NCBI GenBank assembly: GCA_964510315.1
Contig: CAZEAP010000005.1
Location: 68,635 to 132,634 of the forward strand
Direction: 5' to 3'
Length of the DNA: 64,000 nt
Source of the DNA: CAZEAP01 sp964510315
GTDB taxonomy: Bacteria; Planctomycetota; Brocadiia; SM23-32
Under the pieces are notes generated by a model. That model was not told where the DNA came from, did no database searches, and was given only the letters and a program-made list of their open reading frames with translations. This document shows, in pieces, positions 1 to 7,119 of this stretch (positions are counted from its first letter, which is position 1; each line of letters starts with the position of its first letter). The translations under genes were made by a program, and so were the position numbers.

Positions 1-678
1 GGGCTCCCCGTTGACCCGGTTGTAGGTGGCCATTACGGAGACCACCCCGGCCTCCACCAGGGCGCGGAACGGCGGCAGGTAGGTCTCGAAGAGGTCCTTC
101 CGGCTGACGAGGGCGTCGAAGCTCTGCCGCAGCCTCTCCGGCCCGTTGTGGGCGGCGAAGTGCTTGGCACAGGCGCCGGCCTTCAGGTAGCGGGGATGGT
201 CGCCCTGGATGCCGCGGACGAACGCCGCCCCCATGACGCCCGTCAGGTACGGGTCCTCACCATAGGTCTCCTGGCCGCGGCCCCAGCGGGGGTCGCGGAA
301 GATGTTGATGTTCGGCGACCAGAAGGTCAGGCCGACCCGGTGGCCCTCGGGGCCGTGCCAGGCCGGATCGTGATGCTTGGCACGCGCCTCGGTGGAGGTG
401 GCCTCGCCGATGCGCTCCATAAGCTCCGGGTCGAAGGTGGCGGCCAGGCCGATCGACTGCGGAAAGCACGTCGCCCTGCCCGTCTTTGCCAGGCCGTGGA
501 GGCATTCGTTTTCCCACACGTACGGTGGGATGCCCAGGCGCTCTATGCCCGGCGGATAGGGGTGCATCTGGGCGATCTTCTCCTCCAGCGTCAGGCGACC
601 CACCAGGTCGGCCGCCCGCTCCTCGGGCTGGAGGGATGCGTCGCGGAACTTTGGTTCCTGTTCGTTCTGACAGGGCAT
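1..678 (-). CDS. Glycoside hydrolase family 3 (beta-glucosidase/xylosidase type), C-terminus outside window
   Basis: Seen: 226 codons open from an ATG at 678 to the window edge. The protein has an N-terminal LTLEEKIAQM block, ENECLHGLA, a TFWSPNINIFRDPRWGRGQE stretch and KHFAAHNGPE. Known: this block order is the N-terminal TIM-barrel of GH3 enzymes, with the KH-x5-H-type substrate-binding segment; the catalytic Asp lies further on and is not in this window. No signal peptide is visible, so a cytoplasmic enzyme acting on imported oligosaccharides is likely. A GTGAGGAA ribosome-binding site precedes the start. It is divergent from the EPS regulator gene at 878. The family is certain; the substrate cannot be told. 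Confidence 0.93.
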   Translation of the reverse strand, partial: MPCQNEQEPKFRDASLQPEERAADLVGRLTLEEKIAQMHPYPPGIERLGIPPYVWENECLHGLAKTGRATCFPQSIGLAATFDPELMERIGEATSTEARAKHHDPAWHGPEGHRVGLTFWSPNINIFRDPRWGRGQETYGEDPYLTGVMGAAFVRGIQGDHPRYLKAGACAKHFAAHNGPERLRQSFDALVSRKDLFETYLPPFRALVEAGVVSVMATYNRVNGEP

Positions 679-725
679 GATCGGGGTTCCTCACAGTTCC
701 GGATGGGCCGCGGGCGCGTCGGCGT

Positions 726-754
726 TTTTTAGCGGGGAACGGCCCCCCGGTCAA
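726..754 (-). promoter_or_regulatory. Putative sigma70-type promoter of the GH3 gene
   Basis: Read on the minus strand there is TTGACC (749-754), a 17-base spacer and TAAAAA (726-731). It lies about 50 bases upstream of the GH3 start at 678. The match is moderate, but spacing and position are right. It shares the 199-base divergent intergenic region (679-877) with the EPS promoter. Confidence 0.45.
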
Positions 755-812
755 GGGCGCGGCACTCCGATTGCTCCCCCCGCGCCGGCCGGGAACCACG
801 GGGATTTTGGGC

Positions 813-841
813 TTGACAGGGGGTGGCACGGCGGGTATCCT
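813..841 (+). promoter_or_regulatory. Strong sigma70-type promoter of the polysaccharide locus
   Basis: TTGACA at 813-818, a 17-base spacer and TATCCT at 836-841. The predicted transcription start is near 848, about 30 bases before the regulator ATG at 878. It is the best promoter match in front of the whole plus-strand locus. Confidence 0.72.
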
Positions 842-843
842 AT

Positions 844-865
844 CGTTACCTTTAGTAACGTTACC
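844..865 (+). promoter_or_regulatory. Palindromic operator overlapping the transcription start
   Basis: The inverted repeat CGTTAC (844-849) / GTAACG (855-860) has a 5-base centre. A further GTTACC (860-865) repeats the half-site GTTACC at 845-850. The element sits immediately after the -10 box and covers the expected start point, where a bound repressor would block initiation. The adjacent winged-helix gene is the obvious ligand; autoregulation is an inference. Confidence 0.6.
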
Positions 866-877
866 GCAGGGCGCGAA

Positions 878-1498
878 ATGGACTCCCTTGATTCCCACCG
901 CTACTACGAGCTGAAAATCCTCGAGCACGTCGAGGACCGCCCCGACCTGCCCCGTCGGGTGGCGGCCTCCAAGCTGGGGGTCAGCGTAAAGCTGGCCCAC
1001 AAGCTGCTCACCGGCCTTGTGGAGCGCGGTCTGCTGCACGTTAAGAAAGAGAATGCCCGCCGCTGGCTCTACTTCCTCACCCCCCGGGGCATCGCCGAGA
1101 AGTCCCGCCTGACCAGGGAGTTCATCGAGTTCAGCATGGAGTTCTACCGGGAAGCACGGAGGCGTTCCGCGCAGGTCTGCCGGGACCTCTCGGAGGACGG
1201 AGTGCGGCGCATCGCGTTCCTCGGCCTGGGCGAGCTGGCCGAGATCGCCTATCTCGGCGTGCAGGAGTGGGGACTGAAGCTGTTGGAGGTCTTCGACGAG
1301 CAGGAAGCCGGAGCGGAGTTCTTCGGCTGCACGGTCCGGCCCGCCGAGGAGGTCCGGGAAGCCGAGGCGGAGGCCATCGTGGTGACCGCTTTCAACCCGG
1401 AGCATCCGATGACCCCCGGGTGGCTGCCCGGGGAACTGGAGGCCGACCCGCGGATGGTGTGGATATTCGGCGGTGAACCCGCCGGTTCAGCCGACTGA
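878..1498 (+). CDS. EPS-associated winged-helix (MarR-like) transcriptional regulator with C-terminal Rossmann-like domain
   Basis: 206 residues. Residues 1-75 form a winged helix (ELKILEHVEDRPDLPRRVAA, then a recognition-helix region and wing) ending in YFLTPRGIAEKSRLT. That closing block is typical of the MarR-like regulators found beside exopolysaccharide loci. Family members usually stop near 110 residues; this one adds about 95 residues starting IAFLGLGELAEIAYLGVQEW, which reads like a GxGxxA-type nucleotide-binding fold. Start chosen: ATG 878, because upstream in-frame codons lie before the promoter. It is the first gene of the locus, 15 bases before the aminotransferase. It probably binds the palindrome at 844-865. 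The ligand of the extra domain is unknown. Confidence 0.8.
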   Translation: MDSLDSHRYYELKILEHVEDRPDLPRRVAASKLGVSVKLAHKLLTGLVERGLLHVKKENARRWLYFLTPRGIAEKSRLTREFIEFSMEFYREARRRSAQVCRDLSEDGVRRIAFLGLGELAEIAYLGVQEWGLKLLEVFDEQEAGAEFFGCTVRPAEEVREAEAEAIVVTAFNPEHPMTPGWLPGELEADPRMVWIFGGEPAGSAD

Positions 1499-1513
1499 CC
1501 AGAGGAGGAGAGA

Positions 1514-2614
1514 TTGAACGTTCCCGTCCTTGACCTGAAGGCGCAGTACCGGGCCCTCCAGGAGGACATCGACGCGGCCCTCCGAAGGGTCTGCGAGAAC
1601 TCCTGGTTCAAACTGGGGCCGGAGGTGGAGCGGTTCGAGAGCGACTGGGCCGACTACTGCGGGGCCGAAAGCTGCGTGGCCCTCAACTCCGGCACCTCCG
1701 CCCTGCACCTGGCCCTGCTGGGGCTCGGAGTCGGGGCCGGGGACGAGGTCATCACCACCCCGCTGAGCTTCTTCGCGACGGCGGAAGCGATCCTTTACTG
1801 CGGCGCCACACCGGTCTTCGCCGACATCGAACCGGACACCTTCAACCTGGACCCCGAAGCGGTCGAGCCCCTCATCACCCCCCGCACCCGGGCCGTGATG
1901 CCCGTGCATCTGTTCGGCCACCCCGCCGACATGGAACCCATCATGGAGGTGGCCGCCGGGCACGGGCTGGCCGTCGTGGAGGACGCCGCCCAGGCCCACG
2001 GAGCCCTTTACAAGGGTCGGAAAGTCGGCGCCATGGGAGACGCCGGCGCGTTCAGCTTCTACGTAACAAAGAACCTGGGCGCCTTCGGGGAGGCCGGGGC
2101 GGTCGTAATGAACGACCCCGAGCTGGCCGAGCAAATCCTGCTGCTGCGCAATCACGGCCAGGGCGGAGGCTACTTCCACTCCGAGGTCGGTTACAACTAC
2201 CGGATGAGCGGCTTCCAGGGCGCGGTGCTCAACGTCAAGCTGCCCCACCTGGACGCCTGGAACAGGCGCCGGCGCGAGGTGGCCGAAGCCTACTGCGAAG
2301 GGCTGGCGGGCACGCCCCTGACACTGCCGGAGGAAGCGAGTTACGCCCAATCGGCCTGGCACCAGTACGCGGTGCGCACACCGCGACGGGACGAGTTGAA
2401 GGCTCATCTGGAGGGAGCGGGCGTGAGCGTGGTGATCCACTACCCGCGCCCCCTGCCGGAACAGGAAGCCCTGGCCGGACACCAGGTGCCCGCAACCCCC
2501 ATCCCGGAAACGGAGCGCGCGTGCCGGGAGCTGCTGAGCCTGCCGATATTCCCGGAGATCACCGAGGAGCAGGTGGACTACGTTATCGAGACCGTCGAGG
2601 ATTTCTTCGACTGA
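1514..2614 (+). CDS. DegT/DnrJ/EryC1/StrS family PLP-dependent sugar aminotransferase
   Basis: 366 residues, the usual family length. It makes amino sugars by transferring an amino group to a nucleotide-linked keto-sugar. Visible are LNSGTSALHLAL (phosphate-binding turn, about residue 58), VVEDAAQAHGA with the PLP-ring Asp at about 157, and FSFYVTKNLGAFGEAG with the Schiff-base Lys at about 186. Start is TTG 1514, set by AGGAGGAG at about 1502. Sugar specificity (GlcNAc(3NH2), perosamine, viosamine and so on) cannot be assigned from sequence alone. It lies between the regulator and the ABC exporter, so it likely supplies an amino-sugar precursor to this glycan. Confidence 0.92.
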   Translation: MNVPVLDLKAQYRALQEDIDAALRRVCENSWFKLGPEVERFESDWADYCGAESCVALNSGTSALHLALLGLGVGAGDEVITTPLSFFATAEAILYCGATPVFADIEPDTFNLDPEAVEPLITPRTRAVMPVHLFGHPADMEPIMEVAAGHGLAVVEDAAQAHGALYKGRKVGAMGDAGAFSFYVTKNLGAFGEAGAVVMNDPELAEQILLLRNHGQGGGYFHSEVGYNYRMSGFQGAVLNVKLPHLDAWNRRRREVAEAYCEGLAGTPLTLPEEASYAQSAWHQYAVRTPRRDELKAHLEGAGVSVVIHYPRPLPEQEALAGHQVPATPIPETERACRELLSLPIFPEITEEQVDYVIETVEDFFD

Positions 2615-2643
2615 TTTCTCCTTCATTCGAGGACCACGGACCT

Positions 2644-3516
2644 ATGGCGTCGAACGGCGGAACCCGAAAGGACAGGCTGACCTGCTACCGCCCCGGACAG
2701 CGGCACGAGTTGGGCTGGTTCCAGACCTGGGCGGTGATGATCGGGAACATCGCCGGTGCGCGCGACCTGATCTGGCAGCTCTTCAAAAGGGACTTCGTGG
2801 CCGCCTACAAGAAGTCCTTCATCGGCTATACCTGGCGGTTCATCACGCCGATCATCGGGATCGTCTCCTGGGTGTTCCTGAAGGAAACCGACATGCTGAA
2901 GCCCGGCGACCTGGAGATCCCCTACACCGCCTACATCATCACCGGCACCACAATGTGGGCGCTGTTCATGTCCTTCTACGGAGGAGCCAGGAACACACTT
3001 CAGGCCGGCGGCGGGATGCAGATGAAGGTGAAGTATCCCCACGAGGCGCTCCTGTTCAAGCAGGTGGCCAGCCGGATAGCCAACTTCACCCTCCGTTTCG
3101 CGGTGGTCCTGGTGGTGGTGGCCCTATGCGACGTCACCCTCCGGTGGGAGATATTGCTTCTTCCCGCGGTGGCCCTGCCGCTGTTCTTCCTGGGCTCGGC
3201 CATCGGGCTGGTTCTCTCGATGGTGGCCGTGGTGGCGGTTGACGTCAGCCGCATCGTCAACCGCGGCATGTCGCTGCTGATGTTCGCCACGCCCATCATC
3301 TACACAGACCAGGTGGAGAGCGCGTTCGTGCGGGAACTGGTCAAGTACAATCCCCTGACTTACCTGGTCTGCTCGGCCCGGGACCTGGTGCTCTACGGAC
3401 GGCTCTACCAGCCGAAGCTTTACTTCATCGTTGCGGCGGCGTCCCTTGTGGCGTTCCTGCTTTCCTGGCGGCTTTTCTACGTCTCAGAAGACAAAATTGT
3501 CGAAAGGATGATTTAG
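2644..3516 (+). CDS. ABC-2 type polysaccharide exporter permease (Wzm/TagG-like)
   Basis: 290 residues with about six hydrophobic segments: near SFIGYTWRFITPIIGIVSWV, TAYIITGTTMWALFM, LRFAVVLVVVALC, LLPAVALPLFFLGSAIG, MSLLMFATPIIYT and YFIVAAASLVAFLLSW. A cytoplasmic amphipathic start, LIWQLFKRDFVAAYKKSFIG, is typical of O-antigen and teichoic-acid exporter permeases. It should pair with the ATPase at 3765 to flip or export a completed lipid-linked glycan across the inner membrane. The start ATG 2644 lies 29 bases after the aminotransferase stop. No Wzx flippase or Wzy polymerase occurs in the window, so ABC-dependent export is inferred. Confidence 0.9.
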   Translation: MASNGGTRKDRLTCYRPGQRHELGWFQTWAVMIGNIAGARDLIWQLFKRDFVAAYKKSFIGYTWRFITPIIGIVSWVFLKETDMLKPGDLEIPYTAYIITGTTMWALFMSFYGGARNTLQAGGGMQMKVKYPHEALLFKQVASRIANFTLRFAVVLVVVALCDVTLRWEILLLPAVALPLFFLGSAIGLVLSMVAVVAVDVSRIVNRGMSLLMFATPIIYTDQVESAFVRELVKYNPLTYLVCSARDLVLYGRLYQPKLYFIVAAASLVAFLLSWRLFYVSEDKIVERMI

Positions 3517-3530
3517 GTCCGGAACGGACC
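3516..3530 (+). other. Short perfect hairpin at the permease stop codon
   Basis: GGTCCG-GAA-CGGACC, with its first base in the permease TAG stop. No T-run follows, so it is not a convincing intrinsic terminator. It might protect or attenuate the transcript between the two exporter genes. Confidence 0.4.
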
Positions 3531-3764
3531 GCACTCTGAAGAATGAAACGGAAAGTAAAAGAGCGGGGCTTCGTCGCCTCGTGGCTGGAAGGCGCACAGA
3601 TAGCTGCGTCGACCAGCCGACCAATGCATGACAGCTCAGCCCCGAAGGGGCGTTACATGCCCAGCCTGGGAGCCTGACCTGACACTGCAAGCCCGTACGC
3701 GGAACAACCGCACAGCTCAGCAAAAAAACAACCTGACAACTAATCTCGCGGAGGAAACTTTCCG
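3517..3764 (+). other. 248-base gap between exporter genes holding a degenerate hairpin repeat
   Basis: No credible ORF. It contains GCCCC-GAA-GGGGC (3639-3651) followed by a TTACATGCCCAGCC stretch. This resembles the hairpin-GACATAAAAGCCC layout of the repeat units at 11658-12086, so it looks like a decayed dispersed copy. A 7-A tract and then GGAGG (about 3750) lead into the ATPase start. The gap is unusually long for a Wzm-Wzt pair. Confidence 0.5.
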
Positions 3765-5060
3765 ATGTCCGCCGTTCCCCGCCAGTTGAGCAGCTGGGCG
3801 ACCGCGCCACCGCCCGCCGAGATGGACGAGGACGTGGTTGCCTCGGTGCGAGACGTCTCCAAGAAGTTCTGCAAGCACCTCCGCCGCAGCATGTATTACG
3901 GCATCCTGGACCTCTCGCGGAACCTTGTGGGCGTGCACCCGGATTCCACCTACCTGCGGAAGGGGGAGTTCTGGGCGGTGAAGGACATCAACTTCGATTT
4001 GCGGCGGGGAGAGGCACTGGGACTGATCGGGCGCAACGGGTCCGGCAAGACCACCCTCCTGAGGCTGCTTGCCGGCATCTTCCCCCCGGACAAGGGGGAG
4101 ATCGCCGTACGGGGACGGGTGGGGGCGCTGATCAGCCTCGGCGCCGGATTCCACCCCCACATGACCGGACGGGAGAACATCTACCTGAACGGCACGATAC
4201 TGGGGATGAGCCGGCGGGAGGTAGCCGAGAAGTTCGACCAGATCGTCCAGTTCTCGGAGCTGGAGGAGTTCATCGACACGCCGGTTTCGGCGTATTCCTC
4301 CGGGATGCGGGTGCGGCTCGGGTTCGCGATCGCCATCCACCTGGACCCCGACGTGGTGCTGATCGACGAGGTCCTGGCGGTCGGCGATTTTGCCTTCCGC
4401 GCAAAGTGTCTGCGACGCATGGACGACCTTCGCAACTCCGGCGCCAGTATCATGTTCGTCTCCCACCACATGGGGCAGATATCCCGCCTGTGCGACCGCG
4501 CAATCGTCCTGGAGAGGGGGAACATTGACCTGATAGCCTCCCCGGAGGAGGCGGTGGATTACTACATTAAAGTGGCCGGCCAGCAGGAGCCGGACCGAGC
4601 GGGCACGGGCAAAGCGCGGATCGCTCAGGTGCGTGCCTTTGACGCAGAGGGCCGGGAGCGCAACGAATTCGAGACCGGAGAGTACGTGCGCTACGAGATC
4701 GAGGTGGAGTTCCGAGAGACACTGGAGTCCCCCGTCATCTCCCTCGGTCTCTACAACTCAGCCGAGGTTTTGTGTGCGGCGATGCGGACGGACCAGACCG
4801 ACTGGCAGCCGGACGGGCGCCGCGGACGGCGCATCTTTGAAGTTGTCATCCCCTCGCTGTCTCTCGGCCCTGAAACCTACAGAGCTTGTGTCGGGGTGTT
4901 TGCAGCAGGCGCCATAACTGCGCACGACTGGCTGAAACCGGCTCACAAGCTCACCGTTCCGGGCGGCCGACAGATGGGAGGCGTTTGCCGCCTCGAGCAT
5001 CAGTGGCGGGAACGGCCCGCCGGCTCCACAGGCCGGTCTCTATCGTCCGGAGCGGACTGA
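3765..5060 (+). CDS. ABC exporter ATPase with C-terminal glycan-binding extension (Wzt-like)
   Basis: 431 residues. Walker A GRNGSGKTTLL has its Lys at about 95. The signature is YSSGMRVRLGFAIAIH, Walker B is DPDVVLIDEVLAVGD and the switch His is in FVSHHMG. After about residue 275 comes a region with beta-rich text (RNEFETGEYVRYEIEVEF) that matches the Wzt_C-type sandwich seen in O-antigen exporters that recognise a modified chain end. It energises the permease at 2644. In Wzt systems with such an extension, the domain reads a terminal cap such as methyl or phosphomethyl. A methyltransferase and phosphoester-type enzymes follow at once, so a similar capping check is plausible but unproven. 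Confidence 0.92.
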   Translation: MSAVPRQLSSWATAPPPAEMDEDVVASVRDVSKKFCKHLRRSMYYGILDLSRNLVGVHPDSTYLRKGEFWAVKDINFDLRRGEALGLIGRNGSGKTTLLRLLAGIFPPDKGEIAVRGRVGALISLGAGFHPHMTGRENIYLNGTILGMSRREVAEKFDQIVQFSELEEFIDTPVSAYSSGMRVRLGFAIAIHLDPDVVLIDEVLAVGDFAFRAKCLRRMDDLRNSGASIMFVSHHMGQISRLCDRAIVLERGNIDLIASPEEAVDYYIKVAGQQEPDRAGTGKARIAQVRAFDAEGRERNEFETGEYVRYEIEVEFRETLESPVISLGLYNSAEVLCAAMRTDQTDWQPDGRRGRRIFEVVIPSLSLGPETYRACVGVFAAGAITAHDWLKPAHKLTVPGGRQMGGVCRLEHQWRERPAGSTGRSLSSGAD

Positions 5061-5092
5061 AGCGTTGGCAAGCTGACCCGGAAGGAAAAGGC

Positions 5093-6340
5093 ATGCGTCC
5101 CAAAAACCTCATACTGCTCACCCTGGATTGTGTCCGGCCGGACCACCTGGGGTGCTACGGCTACCGGCGGTGGCGCATAACTCCGCATATCGACCGCCTG
5201 GCGGAGCGGGGGGTTGTGTTCCCCGACGTCATCTCTCAGTCCTGCTTTACCGGCTACTCGCACGCCTCTCTGCTCACGGGCCTCTATCCCTTCGAGCACG
5301 GCTACCACCACAACCTCGGCGGCATGGCGGAGGGCGTTCCGACGCTGCCGGAGGCGTTCGAACGGGCGGGTTACCAGACGGGCGCCTTCATCGGCGTGGA
5401 ATTCCTTGGTCGCAACCAGGGATTTGCGCGGGGCTTCGGCCACTTCGACGACGATTTCTCCGATTTCCTCTGGCGAAACGAGAAGGTCTGGAACGCCCGG
5501 ATCGGCCGGGACTGGCGCGACAACGCGAGAAGCTGGCTCCGGGATGTGTGCCGTCGGGAAGAGCCCTTCTTCATGTGGGGACACTGGTTTGCCACGCACC
5601 AGGGATGCAGCGATGCGCTCCCGGGCAGCCTCGGGGCGCTCTGGCTGCGCCTGCGGTTCCCGCCGGACAAAGGTCTGCCCGAGCCCTACCGGTATTACGA
5701 CGCCCAGATTGCCCACTGCGACCGCTACGTCATAGGTGCTTTGCTGAGTGAACTGAGGGAAGCCGGCCAGTTGGAGCACACGATCCTCGCCGTCACTTCC
5801 GACCACGGCCAGGCGCTCGGACAGCACGGCTACATGGGTCACGACAACCTGTACTCCGGCACCGTCCGGGTGCCTCTGGTCATGGCGGGGCCGGGAGTCA
5901 GGGAGTGCTTCTCCGGCGGCCCCCCGGAACTGGCCCGCTCGATCGACATACTCCCCCTCTGCATGCGGGTCGCCGGCGTCGATGGACCGTGGCCCCACAA
6001 CGACGACTGGGGTCCCGAGGGCGCCGTCTCGGCCTACAGCTACGGCGTGAGTGTGGACCTCGAAGACCAGACGAACAACGTGTACATAGAGAGCCTCCAA
6101 GACCACGTCTGGAAACTTCTGCGCCACGGCGATCGGACGGAGCTCTACCACATACGGAATGACCCCGAGGAGAAGAACGATCTGGCGGCAGAGCGACCAC
6201 AGATGGTCGAGAAGAAGCGCGAATGCTTGACCGATCTAAGAGGCGGCTTCTCATACAGGGACGCGCACATGAAACGCGACTACGCAGCCGCCGGTGACGA
6301 AAAGCTTCTGGAGAACCTGCGAAATCTCGGCTACCTGTAG
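5093..6340 (+). CDS. Sulfatase-like alkaline-phosphatase-superfamily enzyme 1 (Thr at nucleophile site)
   Basis: 415 residues, beginning NLILLTLDCVRPDHLGCYGY with the metal-binding Asp in the family position. The sulfatase signature place reads TGYSHASLLTG (Thr about 53) instead of the C/S-x-P-S-R needed for formylglycine. The metal site TSDHGQALGQHG is intact, and NDPEEKNDLA is a common C-terminal sulfatase block. Known: Thr nucleophiles occur in phosphotransferase members of this superfamily (LtaS, NPP). Hence phosphoglycerol, phosphoethanolamine or other phosphoester transfer or hydrolysis is likelier than sulfate hydrolysis. No signal peptide or membrane segment is seen. Start ATG 5093 follows GGAAGGAAAAGG. 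Confidence 0.82.
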   Translation: MRPKNLILLTLDCVRPDHLGCYGYRRWRITPHIDRLAERGVVFPDVISQSCFTGYSHASLLTGLYPFEHGYHHNLGGMAEGVPTLPEAFERAGYQTGAFIGVEFLGRNQGFARGFGHFDDDFSDFLWRNEKVWNARIGRDWRDNARSWLRDVCRREEPFFMWGHWFATHQGCSDALPGSLGALWLRLRFPPDKGLPEPYRYYDAQIAHCDRYVIGALLSELREAGQLEHTILAVTSDHGQALGQHGYMGHDNLYSGTVRVPLVMAGPGVRECFSGGPPELARSIDILPLCMRVAGVDGPWPHNDDWGPEGAVSAYSYGVSVDLEDQTNNVYIESLQDHVWKLLRHGDRTELYHIRNDPEEKNDLAAERPQMVEKKRECLTDLRGGFSYRDAHMKRDYAAAGDEKLLENLRNLGYL

Positions 6341-6358
6341 GCGCGGCCCGGCCGCGCC
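6340..6358 (+). other. GC-rich hairpin between genes
   Basis: GGCGCGGC-CCG-GCCGCGCC lies directly after the sulfatase-like stop codon. There is no T-run, so it may act as an RNA stabiliser or weak attenuator rather than a terminator. Confidence 0.4.
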
Positions 6359-6390
6359 GGGATGTGAACCACTTGAGTCCGGGAGAAACG

Positions 6391-7110
6391 TTGACTGAGG
6401 ACGCTTACAAGCGCACGGTGCGAGCGGACCCCGAAGCCCCCGAGTGGCGCCAGGACCCCTGGTACGACGTCTTTGTCGAGCGCACGACCTTCGCCAGGGC
6501 GTTCTGCCACGGGGCGCGCGTGTTGGACGCTCCCTGCGGCGTCGGCTGGGCCGCCAAAAAGCTGGCTGAGGTCGCCTCCGAGGTCCACGGCATTGATTCG
6601 GATCCGGAGGCGATTGACTACGCAAAAGGCAAGTACGCCGGGCCCAACATCTCTTACGCGGTAATGGACGCGCTCGATCCGGCGTACCCGGACGCCCGGT
6701 TCGATACGGCGGTCTCCCTTGAGGCCCTGGAGCACTTCACAGCGGAGCAGGGAAACCGCTACCTCCGCCAGTTGCACCGAATGCTGGTGGCCGGGGGACG
6801 CATCGTCGGCAGCACGCCGGCGGCGCGCGATGCTGCCGAAGCCCGGCGGATGCTCAAGCGCTCGCGCGAGAAGGGCCACAGGTGGATCTACACCCGAGAA
6901 GCCCTCCGCCGAAAGCTGGAAGTGTCCTTCCGGGAGGTTGCGGTGGTTCCGATGCCCCAGCCCTACTTCCTGTTCTGCGGAACAAAGCGCCCGGCCGCCG
7001 GCGAACCGCCGAATGAACGTCGGGGAGGGTTGCTGCATCACCTGAGGCGATCCCTTGCCGGTGTGCTTCGGCTCCGCAACCGGGATTCCGGAACCCCTGA
7101 TGGGTCGTGA
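6391..7110 (+). CDS. Class I SAM-dependent methyltransferase
   Basis: 239 residues. Motif I is VLDAPCGVGWAAKKLAE (about 38-54), followed by VHGIDSDPEAIDYA (acidic residue binding SAM ribose), and FDTAVSLEALEHFT fits motif IV of the Methyltransf_11/25 type. Starts at GTG 6364 or TTG 6391 are possible; 6391 is chosen because GGGAG lies 5 bases upstream, while 6364 has no ribosome site. It sits between the sulfatase-like gene and the radical SAM gene. The likely job is methylation of a sugar or chain terminus in the glycan. The acceptor cannot be read from sequence. Confidence 0.85.
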   Translation: MTEDAYKRTVRADPEAPEWRQDPWYDVFVERTTFARAFCHGARVLDAPCGVGWAAKKLAEVASEVHGIDSDPEAIDYAKGKYAGPNISYAVMDALDPAYPDARFDTAVSLEALEHFTAEQGNRYLRQLHRMLVAGGRIVGSTPAARDAAEARRMLKRSREKGHRWIYTREALRRKLEVSFREVAVVPMPQPYFLFCGTKRPAAGEPPNERRGGLLHHLRRSLAGVLRLRNRDSGTPDGS

Positions 7111-7119
7111 CTACAGAAT

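Noticed and set aside
257..1405. Minus-strand 382-residue ORF
   Set aside because: It is antisense to the regulator and a wrong frame of the GH3 gene, with no family motif.
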